From: Prosopocoilus inquinatus
Taxonomy: Eukaryota > Arthropoda > Insecta > Coleoptera > Lucanidae
Assembly: GCA_036172665.1 (NCBI GenBank)
Contig: CM069874.1
Coordinates: forward strand, 48,280,707-48,344,706
Direction of reading: 5' to 3'
DNA: 64,000 nucleotides
A program made the position numbers and the translations under genes. Shown one piece after another: positions 1-10,950 of this stretch; within the stretch, counting starts at the first letter, position 1; each line of letters begins with the position of its first letter. Below the pieces are notes generated by a model. That model was not told the DNA's origin. It ran no database searches and saw only the letters and a list, made by a program, of their open reading frames with translations.

Positions 1-1612
1 ACTCAAAGTATTTTCATCTCGTATTAATGTATGAGTAGAACAAAACACAAATAGTCTGAGTGTACACTAGTGCAAGAAAGTGCAAAACAAACGAACAGAA
101 CCCTTGAGTCATTTTCACGTACCAGTCATACTTTTTGATGTGCGTCCATTTTTTCTGTAAAAGATCCAGATGCAAGGTTCCGTTCAAAAATTCGTAACTT
201 CTAAACCGCTGATAATAACGCAACCGATTTTTTGTTTCAGTCAATGCCCTAGGGTGTGACTAATCTTTCGAGATATTGCCGAGTCCTATGCTTGATTTCA
301 TCTGTAAATATGAATGTTACTGTCACGTTTGAAAAAATTAACTAAATTTGTTTTTGACTTTTGGTTTTACACAAAATTCAACAAGCGTATTTTTGGTTTA
401 AATTGACAAAATTGGTTAGTTAGCATTTCGCAAGTACAATCAGCGACACCGGCTTAATTGCTTTTGTAACTGTCTACATGAATTACGACGTTTGCTTTGC
501 TTCAAGATCAAAATCCTTTTCAGTCTTCGGAACGTTGGCAAAATTAAAGTTTCAAATGAGGCGATTCCATGCTCTCAATTGAAATTCAAGTTGTTGAACT
601 TACTTGCAATGCTGCACCAGTAGATCGTATTCCTTTCAAAACAATTAACATGCTCACTCTTTAAAATGTGTTTCAAGGAGACGCGTACAGTTTTGATACA
701 TCGACTTTTGGACCCGAACTTTAGAAAATGCACTTTGTCACATCCTGTACGAATAGTTCAAAAAAGGAAATTTGTAAATCAATGCATCCATTGTTATTAT
801 GAGTTCTAAGCAGTAAATCAGTTAGAATCAGTGATTAATTTTTAATGTCGGAATATTGTCATTAATACATTTAGTTTAAAGTTATTAGTGAATTTTGTTT
901 GCCTTTTAACGCCTACGTTAAATATGTTTCCTTTGCAATATAACATGATGCAAATTGCCGAATTTAATTCGTGACAGGGTGGAGTAAGCCCGTATCAATT
1001 CGTGATAATATTGTAACACAGATGTTATAGCAACAGCCTGGTATTTTTGATCCTAACTTCATTTTTTTTTTTTTATAGGATTGATACGTGAAATTTTCAG
1101 ATTCAATAGGAATTCTCCCTCGGAAAAGAAAGTATCGATGATATCTACTAAAAGACCAATTAACAAATTAAAAGTCTTTTTTGCACCAAAAACATTGAAA
1201 TATCATCTTCACCGCACATGCCTTATTTTTTAATTTTTGCGAAGCAAATTTAACTTCCTCAAATGAAAGTGGTAATAAATTTATGCTGTAAGTTTGGAAA
1301 TTATTAAATTAAGGCACCTAACTGCACATTAACATCATATTTGTCAGATCCTCCATCCTTTTTAAAGGGTAGTTTTGTAGGGGTAGCAGTATTTTATCCC
1401 TAACTTTTTATTTTTTACATATTTCGTCAAAAATTTGTGAAAAAAATATTCTTTACATTATTTGGCACAAAAAAAAGTTTTCGAATTGCATTTCGATAAA
1501 CTCAACCGTTTTGGAGTAATTGAGGTTTAAAAGTTCCTATGCACCTATTACGTAATGTTAATACCCTAAAACTTACCAAATTCTTGCACTTTTCGAAAAA
1601 AAAAAATATATA
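1..1612. other. AT-rich non-coding stretch, probably intron or upstream flank of PCIF1
   Basis: No convincing exon, RNA gene or terminal repeat was found. Short open frames on both strands are low-complexity and have no family resemblance. Because the next PCIF1 exon starts at 3682 with a splice acceptor, this stretch probably belongs to an upstream PCIF1 intron. Poly-A/T runs are frequent. Confidence 0.4.
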
Positions 1613-1614
1613 TA

Positions 1615-3338
1615 CCGGCTGTTTCAAATTGGGTGTGCACTGAAGGGATCTCCTAAACCGTAAGAGATACAAATTCGGTTAAATGGAAGAAAAGTTGCAC
1701 GAAGCAATGCCTAACTCGTATTCATTAACAGAATAATTTTTTTCTGATTTCTTTTTGAGATATTAATAAAAATGTAAAAAATCAATTTTCTTTTTCTCTC
1801 TGTATCTCTTTTATTATACATAATTTTGAAATTCTGATTTAACTTTCTACAGGCACTTTTTGATTCTGCTTCGAATAAGAGTAATAGAATTGAAGTCAAA
1901 CGTTTCGTCTTCCCACGACCATCATCAGTTTCGATTTTTTAAATATAACTTATGTCTTTTTATTGTTCTATTCGATAACATTTTTTCTCCTGATTACAAT
2001 GATATATCACACTTAATAGTTGATATGAATTTGAAGCTTAAATAATTCAGATTTTATATGAAAATTTTATTTAATACATAATTTCAAATTTTTTGTTCCT
2101 TTCCTTATCTTTTTATTATTCTAGTCCAAAGCATTTTTTCTTTTGATTTCAGTGAGTATAATACTTAATACCTTTTTTTTTCAAGTAAAGTTAGAATATG
2201 ACAAACAAACTGATATAGTTTCGTCATGTTTTTCTTAATAAGTAAATTTATTCCTAACCACTTTTTTTTATTTGTTAAGTATTAGCAACTAACATTCAGT
2301 TGTCGGAAGACGAAAAATCAATAAATATTGACTAAATGATATTATGTGATTAACATAAACCGAATAAACAGCAGTATAAACTTATTAAATTACAAGAACA
2401 AAATAAATAAGTTGAATACAAATTATAAAAGAACAAAGAAACATTGAGTTTTGTGAAATAAGTAAAGTGAAATAAATAAATTAAAGTAAATCGTCGAAAT
2501 GTCCTCCACTGTTTTCAAGATACACATTCGTCTTTAATCCTATGTGTTATCTAGCGTGTCGAACCTTTTCTATAAGAATCTAATATTCGCCTTCTTAGTT
2601 CCTCGTTATTATTTATCTAAATGCTAGTCACTCTTTCAATGTCCAAAATATAAAGCCTACTTTATCCTGTTTAAATTATGGATGGTGGTCCCGATATACC
2701 GTGCCAAACTTTAACTGTTCAAAAGGAGTGACAACATTTAATACCATTTTTGGACTTAACCATATTAAAAAAAAAAGATAGTGAAGTGTTGAGAGCCACT
2801 GAGGAGTGCTAAGAAATTAAAGAAAAAACATTGTTATAGAAAGTATCTTTCAAATTTATCACAAGAATATTCATTTTTAGCTTTGTAAAAGGTACTATCT
2901 AAATATTTTTAGTATAGTTAGTATTCACTTTTTCTTTTAACCCAATAGTGCGAGTCGAAATTTAGAACTAGGCTTTTTCATTCCTATACCAAAGCTGTGA
3001 TACTAATCTAGCAAATTATATTAGAACTAGATATTTTCGGTAAAAATTCATTTTCGTAAGTGCAGTGCATTATCAAAATAACGATACAGAAAAACTTTAA
3101 ATAGTTTATTATAATTTACACTTTAGCTAAGAAAATGAACTACAAATGTCAAATTATATATTAATTAAAATTTTCATATAAAAGCTGAATTATTTAAGCT
3201 TCAAATAAATATCAAATTATTCTGTTAATGAATACGAGTTAGGCATTGCTTCGTGCAACTTTTCTTCCATTTAACCGAATTTGTATCTCTTACGGTTTAG
3301 GAGATCCCTTCAGTGCACACCCAATTTGAAACAGCCGG
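1615..3338 (-). mobile_element. Decayed Tc1/mariner-type element with long terminal inverted repeats
   Basis: The two ends are inverted copies of about 124 bp (1615-1738 and 3215-3338) starting CCGGCTGTTTCAAATTGGGT. Each is flanked by TA, the target duplication of the IS630/Tc1/mariner superfamily. The inverted homology resumes further in: 2030-2090 (with the word GAAGCTTAAATAATTCAG) matches the reverse complement of about 3130-3195. The left arm is therefore interrupted by about 290 bp that the right arm lacks. A minus-strand transposase remnant lies inside. The element is inactive. Confidence 0.75.
2487..2625 (-). pseudogene. C-terminal remnant of an IS630/Tc1/mariner transposase
   Basis: Read on the minus strand, one frame gives NNEELRRRILDSYRK and a shifted frame gives a tail ending NSGGHFDDL. 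This resembles the usual C-terminus of insect D,D41D-like transposases, where an ELRRRI-type helix is followed by a GGHF(E/D)(H/D)L ending. At least one frameshift and one stop separate the pieces. The catalytic domain cannot be recognised upstream, between about 2625 and 3130. It lies inside the long-TIR element and is presumably its own degraded transposase. Confidence 0.55.
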
Positions 3339-3681
3339 TATTTTACTTAATTTGGGTTATCGGTTATAGTAACATTACGCGTTACATGTAGGGTTGAATT
3401 AACAAAGAAGTGATTGATTTCTTTCGCAACTATTTTGTAGATTTTCAGCTAAGAAATTATTTATATTTAAAATTATTTTATTTGATCCTTTCATTTGAAC
3501 TTTAGAAAAACCATTTATTATTCTCCAAATAACTTTGTTAGGACTTTAAGCATTTTGAATAATATTATACTTTAATATTAGAATTTAGAACGTCTTCAAA
3601 CATACACGTAATTTTCTAAGCGAAATCTTGATGTAGGTTCCGAATATGAAGCATCATATCATTACTCAATAATTCTTACAG

Positions 3682-3971
3682 GAACACTTATACAGACATA
3701 GTTGTTTTGACGACAGAAAATTCGAACTGTTCATCCCCAGAGTATGGGTGCTACTCAAGCGCTATGCCACTTTTCTGGGAGTAAATCCTTCTTCAAGTAG
3801 TGCCAACCTCGACTTCCATGATACTCAAGCCTCCTTGCCAGTAACAGTATTCGAATGCCTGCAGCGAATGTTCGGAGTCACATTCGAATGCTTTGCCTCT
3901 CCCCTAAACTGCTACTTCAAACAATATTGTTCGGCATTTCCCGATTGTGATTCGTACTTCGGAAGCCGGGG
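3682..3971 (+). CDS. PCIF1: PCIF1 exon (third from the end): start of the methyltransferase core
   Basis: This is an internal coding exon of PCIF1 (CAPAM), a nuclear protein that binds the Ser5-phosphorylated tail of RNA polymerase II. In mammals it N6-methylates the cap-adjacent 2'-O-methyladenosine. The exon follows an acceptor (TTCTTACAG) and ends at CCGGGG|GTAAAT. It encodes about 96 residues, including [35 protein letters not shown] and [17 protein letters not shown], which match the conserved PCIF1 segment leading to the catalytic motif (SPLNCYF...SAFPD.D.YFGSRG). The reading frame is fully open and joins the next exon in phase across a 53-bp intron. Earlier exons (WW domain and N-terminal half) are not in the window. 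Confidence 0.93.
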
Positions 3972-4024
3972 GTAAATTCTACATAAAAGGTTGATGCAGA
4001 GTTTGTGTAGCTTTTTATTTCCAG

Positions 4025-4294
4025 GCCATTCTTGCAGTTGAAAGCCGTGTCTGGTTCATTTGAAGCACACCCCCCGTACTGTGAGGAATTAATGGAGTCG
4101 GCTGTTGACCATATTGAAAGGTTGTTAACTGATAGTCCGGAGCCTTTGAGTTTTATTATTTTGATGCCGGATTTTCGAGATCCTACACCTAACGCGCTTA
4201 CGAGGGTGGAGTCTAGCCAATTCAAGAGGAAACAAGTTACAATACCTGCATATGAACATGAATACAGGCACGGATTGCAACATGTCATTAACAG
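4025..4294 (+). CDS. PCIF1: PCIF1 exon (second from the end): catalytic-motif exon, reads HPPY
   Basis: The acceptor is TTTATTTCCAG and the donor is AACAG|GTTTGC. The exon encodes about 90 residues: GSFEAHPPYCEELME, then SPEPLSFIILMPDFRDP, then ALTRVESSQFKRKQ and EHEYRHGLQH. This is the most conserved part of PCIF1. In the active mammalian enzyme the SAM/adenine-binding motif is Asn-Pro-Pro-Phe; here the codons CAC CCC CCG TAC give His-Pro-Pro-Tyr. Losing the Asn is expected to abolish methylation. Drosophila PCIF1 is reported to be catalytically dead while keeping CTD binding, so the same may hold here. The rest of the exon is intact and looks under selection, so the gene is probably functional in a non-catalytic role. 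Confidence 0.93.
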
Positions 4295-4441
4295 GTTTGC
4301 ATTATTAATTCATTTTATAAGCATTTCAGAGTTGATCTTATTCTATTTGATTTCCAAGAATTACATACTGAAATTGTTTGGCTTGTAGTGAAATCACGCA
4401 GACCTTTTGTTAAAATTTTAGTTTATTTGACGCGGGACGTA

Positions 4442-6015
4442 CAGGTTTTTTTTTTTTATATTTTGTACCCTGTCTAGAGGCTTTATTTTAGGAGCTGGAG
4501 AAAAACTTTAAATGCAAAAGTTGTAGGGTTTTATGTGTACTATCTTTCAGAGTAATTACTAAAAACAAAAGCGCACCGCAAGATGGAGAAAAAATGCAAC
4601 TTTTGTTTTTTTTTAAATGAAACAACCAGTACTAAAATGAAATATCATTTTTTTCTAATTTCAAAAAAATATACAATTTTTTTTTTTTAATAGAACACCT
4701 TATACAGGTTGGGCCAATAGTGCGTATTCAGTGATTTTGAAAATCTGTTTCCGCTATTACTTACCTGTTGTATAGATGCATCATATAAAATTAGTTACAA
4801 TTATACAGGCTGTTCCGTGTGGCTGTGCCAGACCAAAGTTGTGTTTTTTTTATTTCGATTCGTCTTTAAGAGTAGATAAATTTATTATAGGGTTTTTATG
4901 TGCTTAAACCTAATAGTTTTTGAGATACTGACATTTCAATGTAAAAAAATTGTATTATTTGATGTTTTACAGATTAGATGTTTATTAAAATGCGGCATTT
5001 AAATTTTACAGTAACGTTACATAATCTCTATGGAACAGAAAACAATTTCCATCGAACATATTCCTATTATTTTACACAGGGTGATTCATAACTCCGTTTA
5101 TTTTACTCGGTTAGTTTAAATGGAACACCCTATATTTTATTACTGAATTTAATAGGTATTTGAATAAGCTTTACAATTATATAGGGTTCAGTATGTGTTA
5201 CACAACAAACCTACACACAGATGTCAAATTTGTAAATTCATAAAACAGCATTATTCCGTCTTCCAATGGAATATTTTGTCTATAATATCGTTGATTTTAT
5301 TTAGAAAATCTATATTGAGTCTGTTTCTAGTTTCTAGTCTGTTAAAAATGACACTCATTTGATTTATGACATCACAAACGAAATGCACACTTATTTTTTT
5401 TAATTTTATTTTACCAACATTGCCAGATTATTTTAAGTAAGATTAAGTAACGCTAAGGAACGCAACAAACGACAATAATAGCAATGAAAATTTCTGTAAA
5501 ATTATAACCATAATAATAATAATAACAACAATTGATTTAACATTAATAACAATAGATAAAATAGCGACATCAAAAACGATTTGCACAAAATTTTTCTAAT
5601 TAATAACAATATAGAAAATTTTCAAAATGAAAACCATGCTCCTCTTCACATAATTGTTTTCTGTGACAAGAAGAGTGATTCACATTTAAATCACATGTTA
5701 TAGTTATTTGTATTATTACTGTTATTTTTATTGTTGGGTATGAAGAAATGTTTCGGCATCTCTTCGAGGGGGCGTGTTCGAGCATAGTTATTTTATCGAG
5801 TCGTTGCCGAAATACTAATTAAACAGACAGTTGAATTACATTACATTACATTTAAAATAAATGTTTAATGAATTGTAAAAAAGTTCTGAAAGTATTTTAA
5901 TAAAATATGCGTTTACGAAGCTATCCAGTTATATCATTTAGCCTTTAAAGTTTTTCTCCAGCTTCTAAAATAAAGCCCGTAGATAGGGTGCAAAATATTA
6001 AAAAAAGAAAACCTG
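4442..6015. mobile_element. Element bounded by about 75-bp inverted ends
   Basis: Positions 4442-4515 and 5941-6015 are inverted copies. Both contain GGCTTTATTTTA (or a close variant) followed by GCTGGAGAAAAACTTTAAA, with CAGGTTTT at the outer ends. The left end is flanked by TA; the right flank is CA, so the duplication is degraded or the call is slightly off. Inside are pieces of other families, including TACAGGTTGGGCCAATAGTG near 4705 and ACAGGGTGATTC near 5079. No transposase frame was recognised. Confidence 0.55.
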
Positions 6016-6361
6016 CACTAATTGTCACAAGAAAAAATCGTCTCTTATTTGATGTGGATAGGTAATTTGTTTATTTAGAGAAAATTTTCTCTATTTTGAC
6101 ATTGTATATCCAAATTGAAGTTTACTTGTTCAGACATGCCATATTCTCACGGAATATAGGCAGTCAAGGGCCACAACTCACACACACAATACGTACCAAC
6201 AGCCCCATGCCCAGAACGAATATACTATAACAACGATGTCTGAATGCTACATGCACGCTAATAATTAATAAAGCCAAACTTGGCCACACCTCTAACGAAG
6301 GAGGGAAGGGGCAAAAAAATCTAAATCGCAGGATCCGGATGACATAAAAACTAAGGCGTCG

Positions 6362-7376
6362 CACAGTGGGGCCACGGACCTTCAAATTTGGCATTTAATC
6401 AAAACATGAAACTATTTGTTGAAGTTTCTTACTAATATTTTCCAATACATCAAAATACCACACATTTAAAAAAGACACTTGACAACCGTTTGCGCCGGTA
6501 TCAAGCCGGCTAAAAGATCACAATCAGTTGTCTACAGTGACTAGGTGCATTTTACGGAAAACACACATGACTCAGTTTTGTGTTGTACTTGACTATATTT
6601 TCTGAATTATTTTTAATTTTATGAGGGAACTCACGAGTTCAAGTGTGCACTCATATTTTAGGACTTAGAAACTTGCACGAAAATACATACAGTTTACTAC
6701 AAAATACTGTTTACTAAATGTTAAATATTCAAAATTTTATCGGACCCTTTAATAATGTTCCAAGACTTTCCAAGTTTTACTTTTTGTTGGATTCAGATTA
6801 ATACTGATTGTATATTTGATAATCACTTTCATTTTCTGCACATATTTGCACTTTTTTCTGTTTCTGGAATTCTTCGAAACCACTAACAAAGACACTTTTA
6901 CATATGATTTATGCGTTTTGGTTTATATTTAATGTGTTTATTCGTGAGAACAAGTTCAAATATTGTGTTTATACAGAGAACTGAATTTTTTAACATCATG
7001 AAAAGATCAGGAAGTAGTGAAGCTGAGGAACAATTTAATTTTTTAACCGAAAATCTCCAAATATACAATCTCTTTCTCATGATGATGACAATGACGAAGA
7101 TGATGACAAAGATGTGTGTGATGACGACAGTAGAGAAGATAAGCACGTTAGTTCTGATGAAGATTCATATTCTGAACTTGGATAACTTTGGCAAAATTTA
7201 TAATTTTTTTAGTTAGTATTTTTGAATTTTATTTATATTGATAGTATTTAGTAAATTATTTGTACCATATTTTAATACTTACTGCTCTTCTAAAAGAAAA
7301 TATTTAATTTAGAAATTATGTAGTTCTAAGAGCTTCTGATTTAATGCCAACTTCGAACATCTTTTGCCCCACTGTG
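6362..7376. mobile_element. Non-autonomous Transib-like element, 1015 bp
   Basis: The ends are inverted 40-mers beginning CACAGTGGGGC, with 31 of 40 positions identical by eye. The first 11 bases match perfectly, the middle is variable, and positions 27-40 are conserved again (TTGGCATT...AATCA). The flanking 5-mers are CGTCG (6357-6361) and CATCG (7377-7381), consistent with the 5-bp GC-rich duplication of Transib. The CACAGTG start resembles the heptamer of V(D)J recombination signals, as known for Transib termini. The element is too short for a RAG1-like transposase and none was seen. Confidence 0.75.
6998..7185 (+). pseudogene. Frameshifted acidic leader-like fragment inside the Transib-like element
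   Basis: An ATG opens MKRSGSSEAEEQFNFLTENL, after which the coding sense appears to move to another frame giving SHDDDNDEDDDKD and SSDEDSYSELG before a TAA. Serine/acid-rich N-termini like this are common in DNA transposases, including piggyBac-type, but the enclosing element lacks TTAA duplications. It could be a transposase leader or a captured fragment. It is far too short to assign. Confidence 0.3.
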
Positions 7377-7730
7377 CATCGCCAAGTTTTAAGACCAGTC
7401 TCGCCGTTTAGAATAAACATTGAATTCAATTCCCACGAAATGTGATGAAATGCAACTGCGGACACTTGCGAGAGGTTGTGCAACCATCGCAAAGAATGCA
7501 ACCTCCGGGCCGAGAAAAGTTTAACTTAAAACTGCCCCCATATTCATAAAACAAAAACAACTTTCCACAAAACGTTTTTGACTAATTTTGTTAGGAAGTG
7601 TTTTTTCAATGTTTTTAATAAGACCAAGCACACACTGTTAGTGATAGGACAAAATAAAAAAAAAACAGTTTAAAACACTCTGAAACAGTTGTACGTTTTT
7701 ACTAAAAGCGTTTTGACATCACATCACCTA

Positions 7731-8140
7731 GCCCAGTTTTCATAGTCCCGTCTTAAGTAACACTTACATCAAGTGTCACTTAAATTCAAAGTATAACTTA
7801 CACTCCAATTTTAGACGCGCTATTTCGGGAAGTTTCGTTGGCAAATTTACGCACCTGCAAACTTTGTGCTATTTATTTCGGGTTCGTTTGTTGTTATTTT
7901 ATAAGCGTGTTTGTTAGTGATAATTAATAATGGCTACGAAAACTAAAAGAGCAGACACTGCAACATAGAAAATGTTATTTAACCTGTCTTAATTGGAAAG
8001 TGTAACTTAAGACATAGATGGAGCTGACTTGGAATGAAGTACTACTTAAGTTGTACTTAGTCAACTGTGAAATAAAATTTGTACATTAAGTCAGACTTAA
8101 GTTTCAAGTTGAGCTTACGACTTGTTTATGAATACTGGCG
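7731..8140. mobile_element. Candidate MITE with imperfect inverted ends
   Basis: The left end GCCCAGTTTTCATA and the right end TATGAATACTGGCG are near-inverted. The interior carries repeated AAGT(C/A)(A/T)ACTTAAG-like words in both orientations (GTAACACTTACATCAAGTGT near 7758, GACTTAAGTTTCAAGTTGAG near 8094). The duplication at the ends is not clear, so the boundaries are approximate. No coding potential. Confidence 0.45.
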
Positions 8141-8528
8141 TTAGATTTGCTTTGCCATCAACGTGATTCAGTTCATCAATCTATACATCAGAGGTAAAAT
8201 ATTATGTTTTAAAATAAACTTGATCGGGTTTAGGAGGAAAAAATGATTTTAATCATTCAGCTCACAGTTTCGGATTTATTTAAAGCATTCTTCAGAGCCT
8301 CTGATTAACATTAAAATATGTAAAGCTATAACCCATAGTGGTGTGAATAGAAGCCGCCAAGTTTTTTTTTAAGTTCAAAAACATCGCTGGACAATGTCAA
8401 GACAAATAAATAAATCCTGAATCAGCTGAATGATTAAAATCATTTTTTGTCCTAAATCCGATCAATTTTACTTTCAAAAGTTCATACTCAGGACGCCATT
8501 TTATTAATTACGTAAATATTATTAATGT

Positions 8529-8658
8529 AAAACGTTTTGCTCGAAAAGATTTTGTTTAAAAACGTTTAGCTCGAAAAGATTTTGTTTAAAAACGTTTTGC
8601 TCGAAAACATTTTGTTTAAAAACGTTTTGCTCGAAAACATTTCGTTTAAAAACGTTTT
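8529..8658 (+). repeat. 30-bp tandem repeat, about 4.3 copies
   Basis: The word CTCGAAAA recurs at 8540, 8570, 8600 and 8630, giving a strict 30-bp period with a unit of the form AACGTTTTGCTCGAAAA plus an A/T-rich remainder. Units differ by one to three substitutions. The array ends in a degenerate AACGTTTTTG. It is a minisatellite inside the PCIF1 last intron. Confidence 0.9.
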
Positions 8659-8771
8659 TGTTTCATGAGCTGGTTTTTACCAGTTATCCTTCAAAACGAC
8701 TTGTTTCATTCATAACCTAAAATAATTTTACACAAGGCCGGTCTTTATTCATGAGTGTGTGGGTAGTCTAA

Positions 8772-9250
8772 AGGCCGTTTTACATTACACTGTACGGTTT
8801 TTAATACAATCTAAATTGTGTAGCATCTTGAGCAGTCCCGAGATATCTTGTTTGATATTCAAGATTAGTGATTGCACTAGTTCTTGCGCAAGAAATTGTG
8901 GGTGATTCTGCACAGTTGATTGTAATTTTATAGAAGTTTGGTTATGGTCACATCTTATGTGTTTTATTTCAAAGAGAAAGTAGACGCCACGATTATCATT
9001 ATTGCATGTATACTAGTTAAAATGTTATTGCAAAACCGACTGAACAGTAGAAAGAAGTTATTATCATATAAATATTTCATCTGTGCACTGCACTTGCTCA
9101 GACGAAATTATGTGGAAAATAGAGCAGACATACATTATTTCTAAAGCAAGCAATGCTGCACGCAATTTGCTGTTTAAAACTATACAATTTAGATTGTTTA
9201 AAAATTTGAACAACTTCTTATACAATAAACTGTGTAATGTAAAACGGCCT
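8772..9250. mobile_element. MITE with AGGCCGTTTTACATTACAC ends, TAA duplication
   Basis: The inverted ends AGGCCGTTTTACATTACAC (8772-8790) and its reverse complement (9232-9250) are perfect. Both flanks carry TAA (8769-8771 and 9251-9253), as expected for PIF/Harbinger-type elements that duplicate 3 bp. The element is 479 bp. A 68-codon open frame at 8938-9144 inside it has no recognisable similarity and is probably incidental. Confidence 0.7.
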
Positions 9251-9621
9251 TAAGGCAAATATAACGTCGAAATTTCAAAATCGTAAAATGATTTATTGCT
9301 GGAGTGTTCTGAGATGTACAAAAACCAGTTTGCGACTTGCACCACAAAATTAGATCGAACTTGAAAACGGCGTTTTGGATATAAATTCGTTTCAGTTTAT
9401 TTTTATTTTTTGGTTAAGTGGCACGAACGGAGAGGCACTTTCCCAGGCCGGATAAGACCGTCCTGACCCTGCTTTGTCGTGATTTCACCAAACTCTACCC
9501 TATAAATTCCAAATATAAACTAGAAAGGAACTTATAATTTCTTTGTTCTGAAAAAACTATGTTGCTTGACTTTAACTGTACATGTTCAAAACGGTTCATT
9601 TAATTTCAAACATTTTTGTAG

Positions 9622-9835
9622 ATCTGAATTAAATGTAAGATCAGTATATGGTACAGTTATTGTGTGGTTACAAAATGCAGCAGGCAATTTACGTTGGGGA
9701 CCAACAGAAGAAAGAGTGGAAGCTTTACTGGAAGCATTTAGGCCTGGACGTGAACGTGAGAGAGATAGACAAGAACTGTTGAGTCCGACAAGACAAGGCA
9801 GCACGTCGGATAACAAAGAAGTCCTTCTACATTGA
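9622..9835 (+). CDS. PCIF1: PCIF1 terminal coding exon
   Basis: The acceptor is CATTTTTGTAG and the exon ends at TGA (9833-9835). It completes the split codon AG|A and encodes about 71 residues: [18 protein letters not shown] aligns with the AVxNTAVLFLQN segment of PCIF1, then [16 protein letters not shown], then a charged tail with [10 protein letters not shown] and LLSPTRQGS. The tail is low-complexity, as in other PCIF1 proteins. The three exons total 774 nt (257 codons plus stop), with no internal stop when joined. Confidence 0.9.
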
Positions 9836-10593
9836 TTTGCTTTGATTTTGTCACAGGTTCTGTTATGTTAAACGGATTTTGCTTTCATCGACTAAGCACA
9901 ATGTTCTGTAATTCGTTTTCTTTTCTGAATTTTTAGAAACCAAAAGAAACACATCACACTTGTTTGAAACGTACCTGAATCTCATTTCGTAATTGGGGTC
10001 ATTAAAATCACTCGAAGGGGCATAATGTGCAACGTTTATAGATAGTATACCATAAACATTTGCAGTTTTTTTTTTAATTTAAGTTTTTAATCCCCCCAAT
10101 TCTCAAATTTATATCCTGTACATAATAGATTTATATATATACATAATGAGAAATAACGTTTAGTACTAAACAAAAATGTAATATAGTTTTATTTTTATTT
10201 TATACTAATCGTTGTACTTTTAGGTCGTAGAAGTAAATTGCTTATTTTTTATTTCGACGTATTTTATTAGCTGTAACATATTTGTAAATCTTATTAAAAA
10301 TAAGTACAAGTTTCTTTTTACGTTTTATTTGACTTACGGTGAACTGTATTTTTAGAGATATTTATACTTATTAGACAGATATTGTTATTAAATTTTATCA
10401 GAGTTTTAGCACAATGATGAGTTTTATCCTTTTCCTTAAAACTTAAAATTTAAATCTACTAATTTTTAAGATAAGTGGAATTTGAAGGTAAACCTATTTA
10501 ACGTTTTTCTTCAACAGAATTTTTAGGAGGTTTTATTTTATAGACATTAACAATTCTCTAATTACTGATTTATTTAATAATCATTTTAATTAG
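9836..10593 (+). other. PCIF1 3' UTR and downstream AT-rich DNA
   Basis: This follows the PCIF1 stop codon. No perfect AATAAA occurs in the first few hundred bases. ATTAAA variants near 10003 and 10295 are possible poly(A) signals, but neither can be confirmed. No repeat ends or other gene were recognised. Confidence 0.4.
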
Positions 10594-10950
10594 GTTCTGA
10601 TGTACGCAGGGTTTTTGTTTATACCGACTGTTCAGAAGAGGTTGTTCCCTACATGGATCTTGGTTATTATTAAAGGAGAAAAAGTTTCGCCTTTGGACTT
10701 CTTTAAGGTATGTCGCCAGATTAAAACTATTCTTTACAGTTTCCGCACAATTTGGGGAGACCGAATGTATATTTGTTGACCACTACCAGACAACTCTCAA
10801 TTCGAGGACTACAATTAGTAAAGACATCATGCTTTTGTGATCTAAGATTGCAGTGGATGGATGTATAAAAAAAGTAAAAATTGAAGAAGACAACAACCAT
10901 TTTATGGTCCAAGATCCAGTTACTTCGAAAAAAATTGGTAAATTCTGCGA
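10594..10950 (+). other. Coding-like but unassigned stretch
   Basis: An acceptor-like TTTTAATTAG precedes an open frame containing FLFIPTVQKRLFPTW and KGEKVSPLDFF up to a TGA near 10780. A different frame then gives FVDHYQTTLNSRTTI and, after a stop, KVKIEEDNNHFMVQDPV. This frame-hopping suggests a decayed coding sequence, but no family was recognised and it may be chance. Confidence 0.2.

Larger units (their letters stand above)
4295..9621 (+). other. PCIF1: PCIF1 last intron (5.3 kb), loaded with transposons
   Basis: It begins GTTTGC and ends TTTTTGTAG. The phases match exactly: the upstream exon leaves AG, and the downstream exon supplies A plus an open frame. The intron holds an inverted-end element (4442-6015), a Transib-like element (6362-7376), a MITE candidate (7731-8140), a 30-bp tandem array (8529-8658) and a Harbinger-like MITE (8772-9250). 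The preceding PCIF1 intron is only 53 bp, so the size contrast is due to insertions. Confidence 0.85.

Noticed and set aside
14..244. 76-codon minus-strand open frame at the window edge
   Set aside because: No domain resemblance, no splice context and a biased AT-rich composition; the frame is short enough to occur by chance.
3917..4288. 123-codon minus-strand frame over the PCIF1 exons
   Set aside because: It is the antisense shadow of PCIF1 exons, whose plus-strand frames match a known protein with correct splice phases.
5562..5608. Rearranged match between 5562-5608 and 21826-21993
   Set aside because: The shared words are real (17 and 31 bp) but too short and too rearranged to define an element; kept only as a hint within the 21-kb repeat entry.
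6911..7216. 101-codon frame inside the Transib-like element read as one protein
   Set aside because: The convincing part is only the acidic leader, and it changes frame midway; the rest is AT-rich chance sequence.
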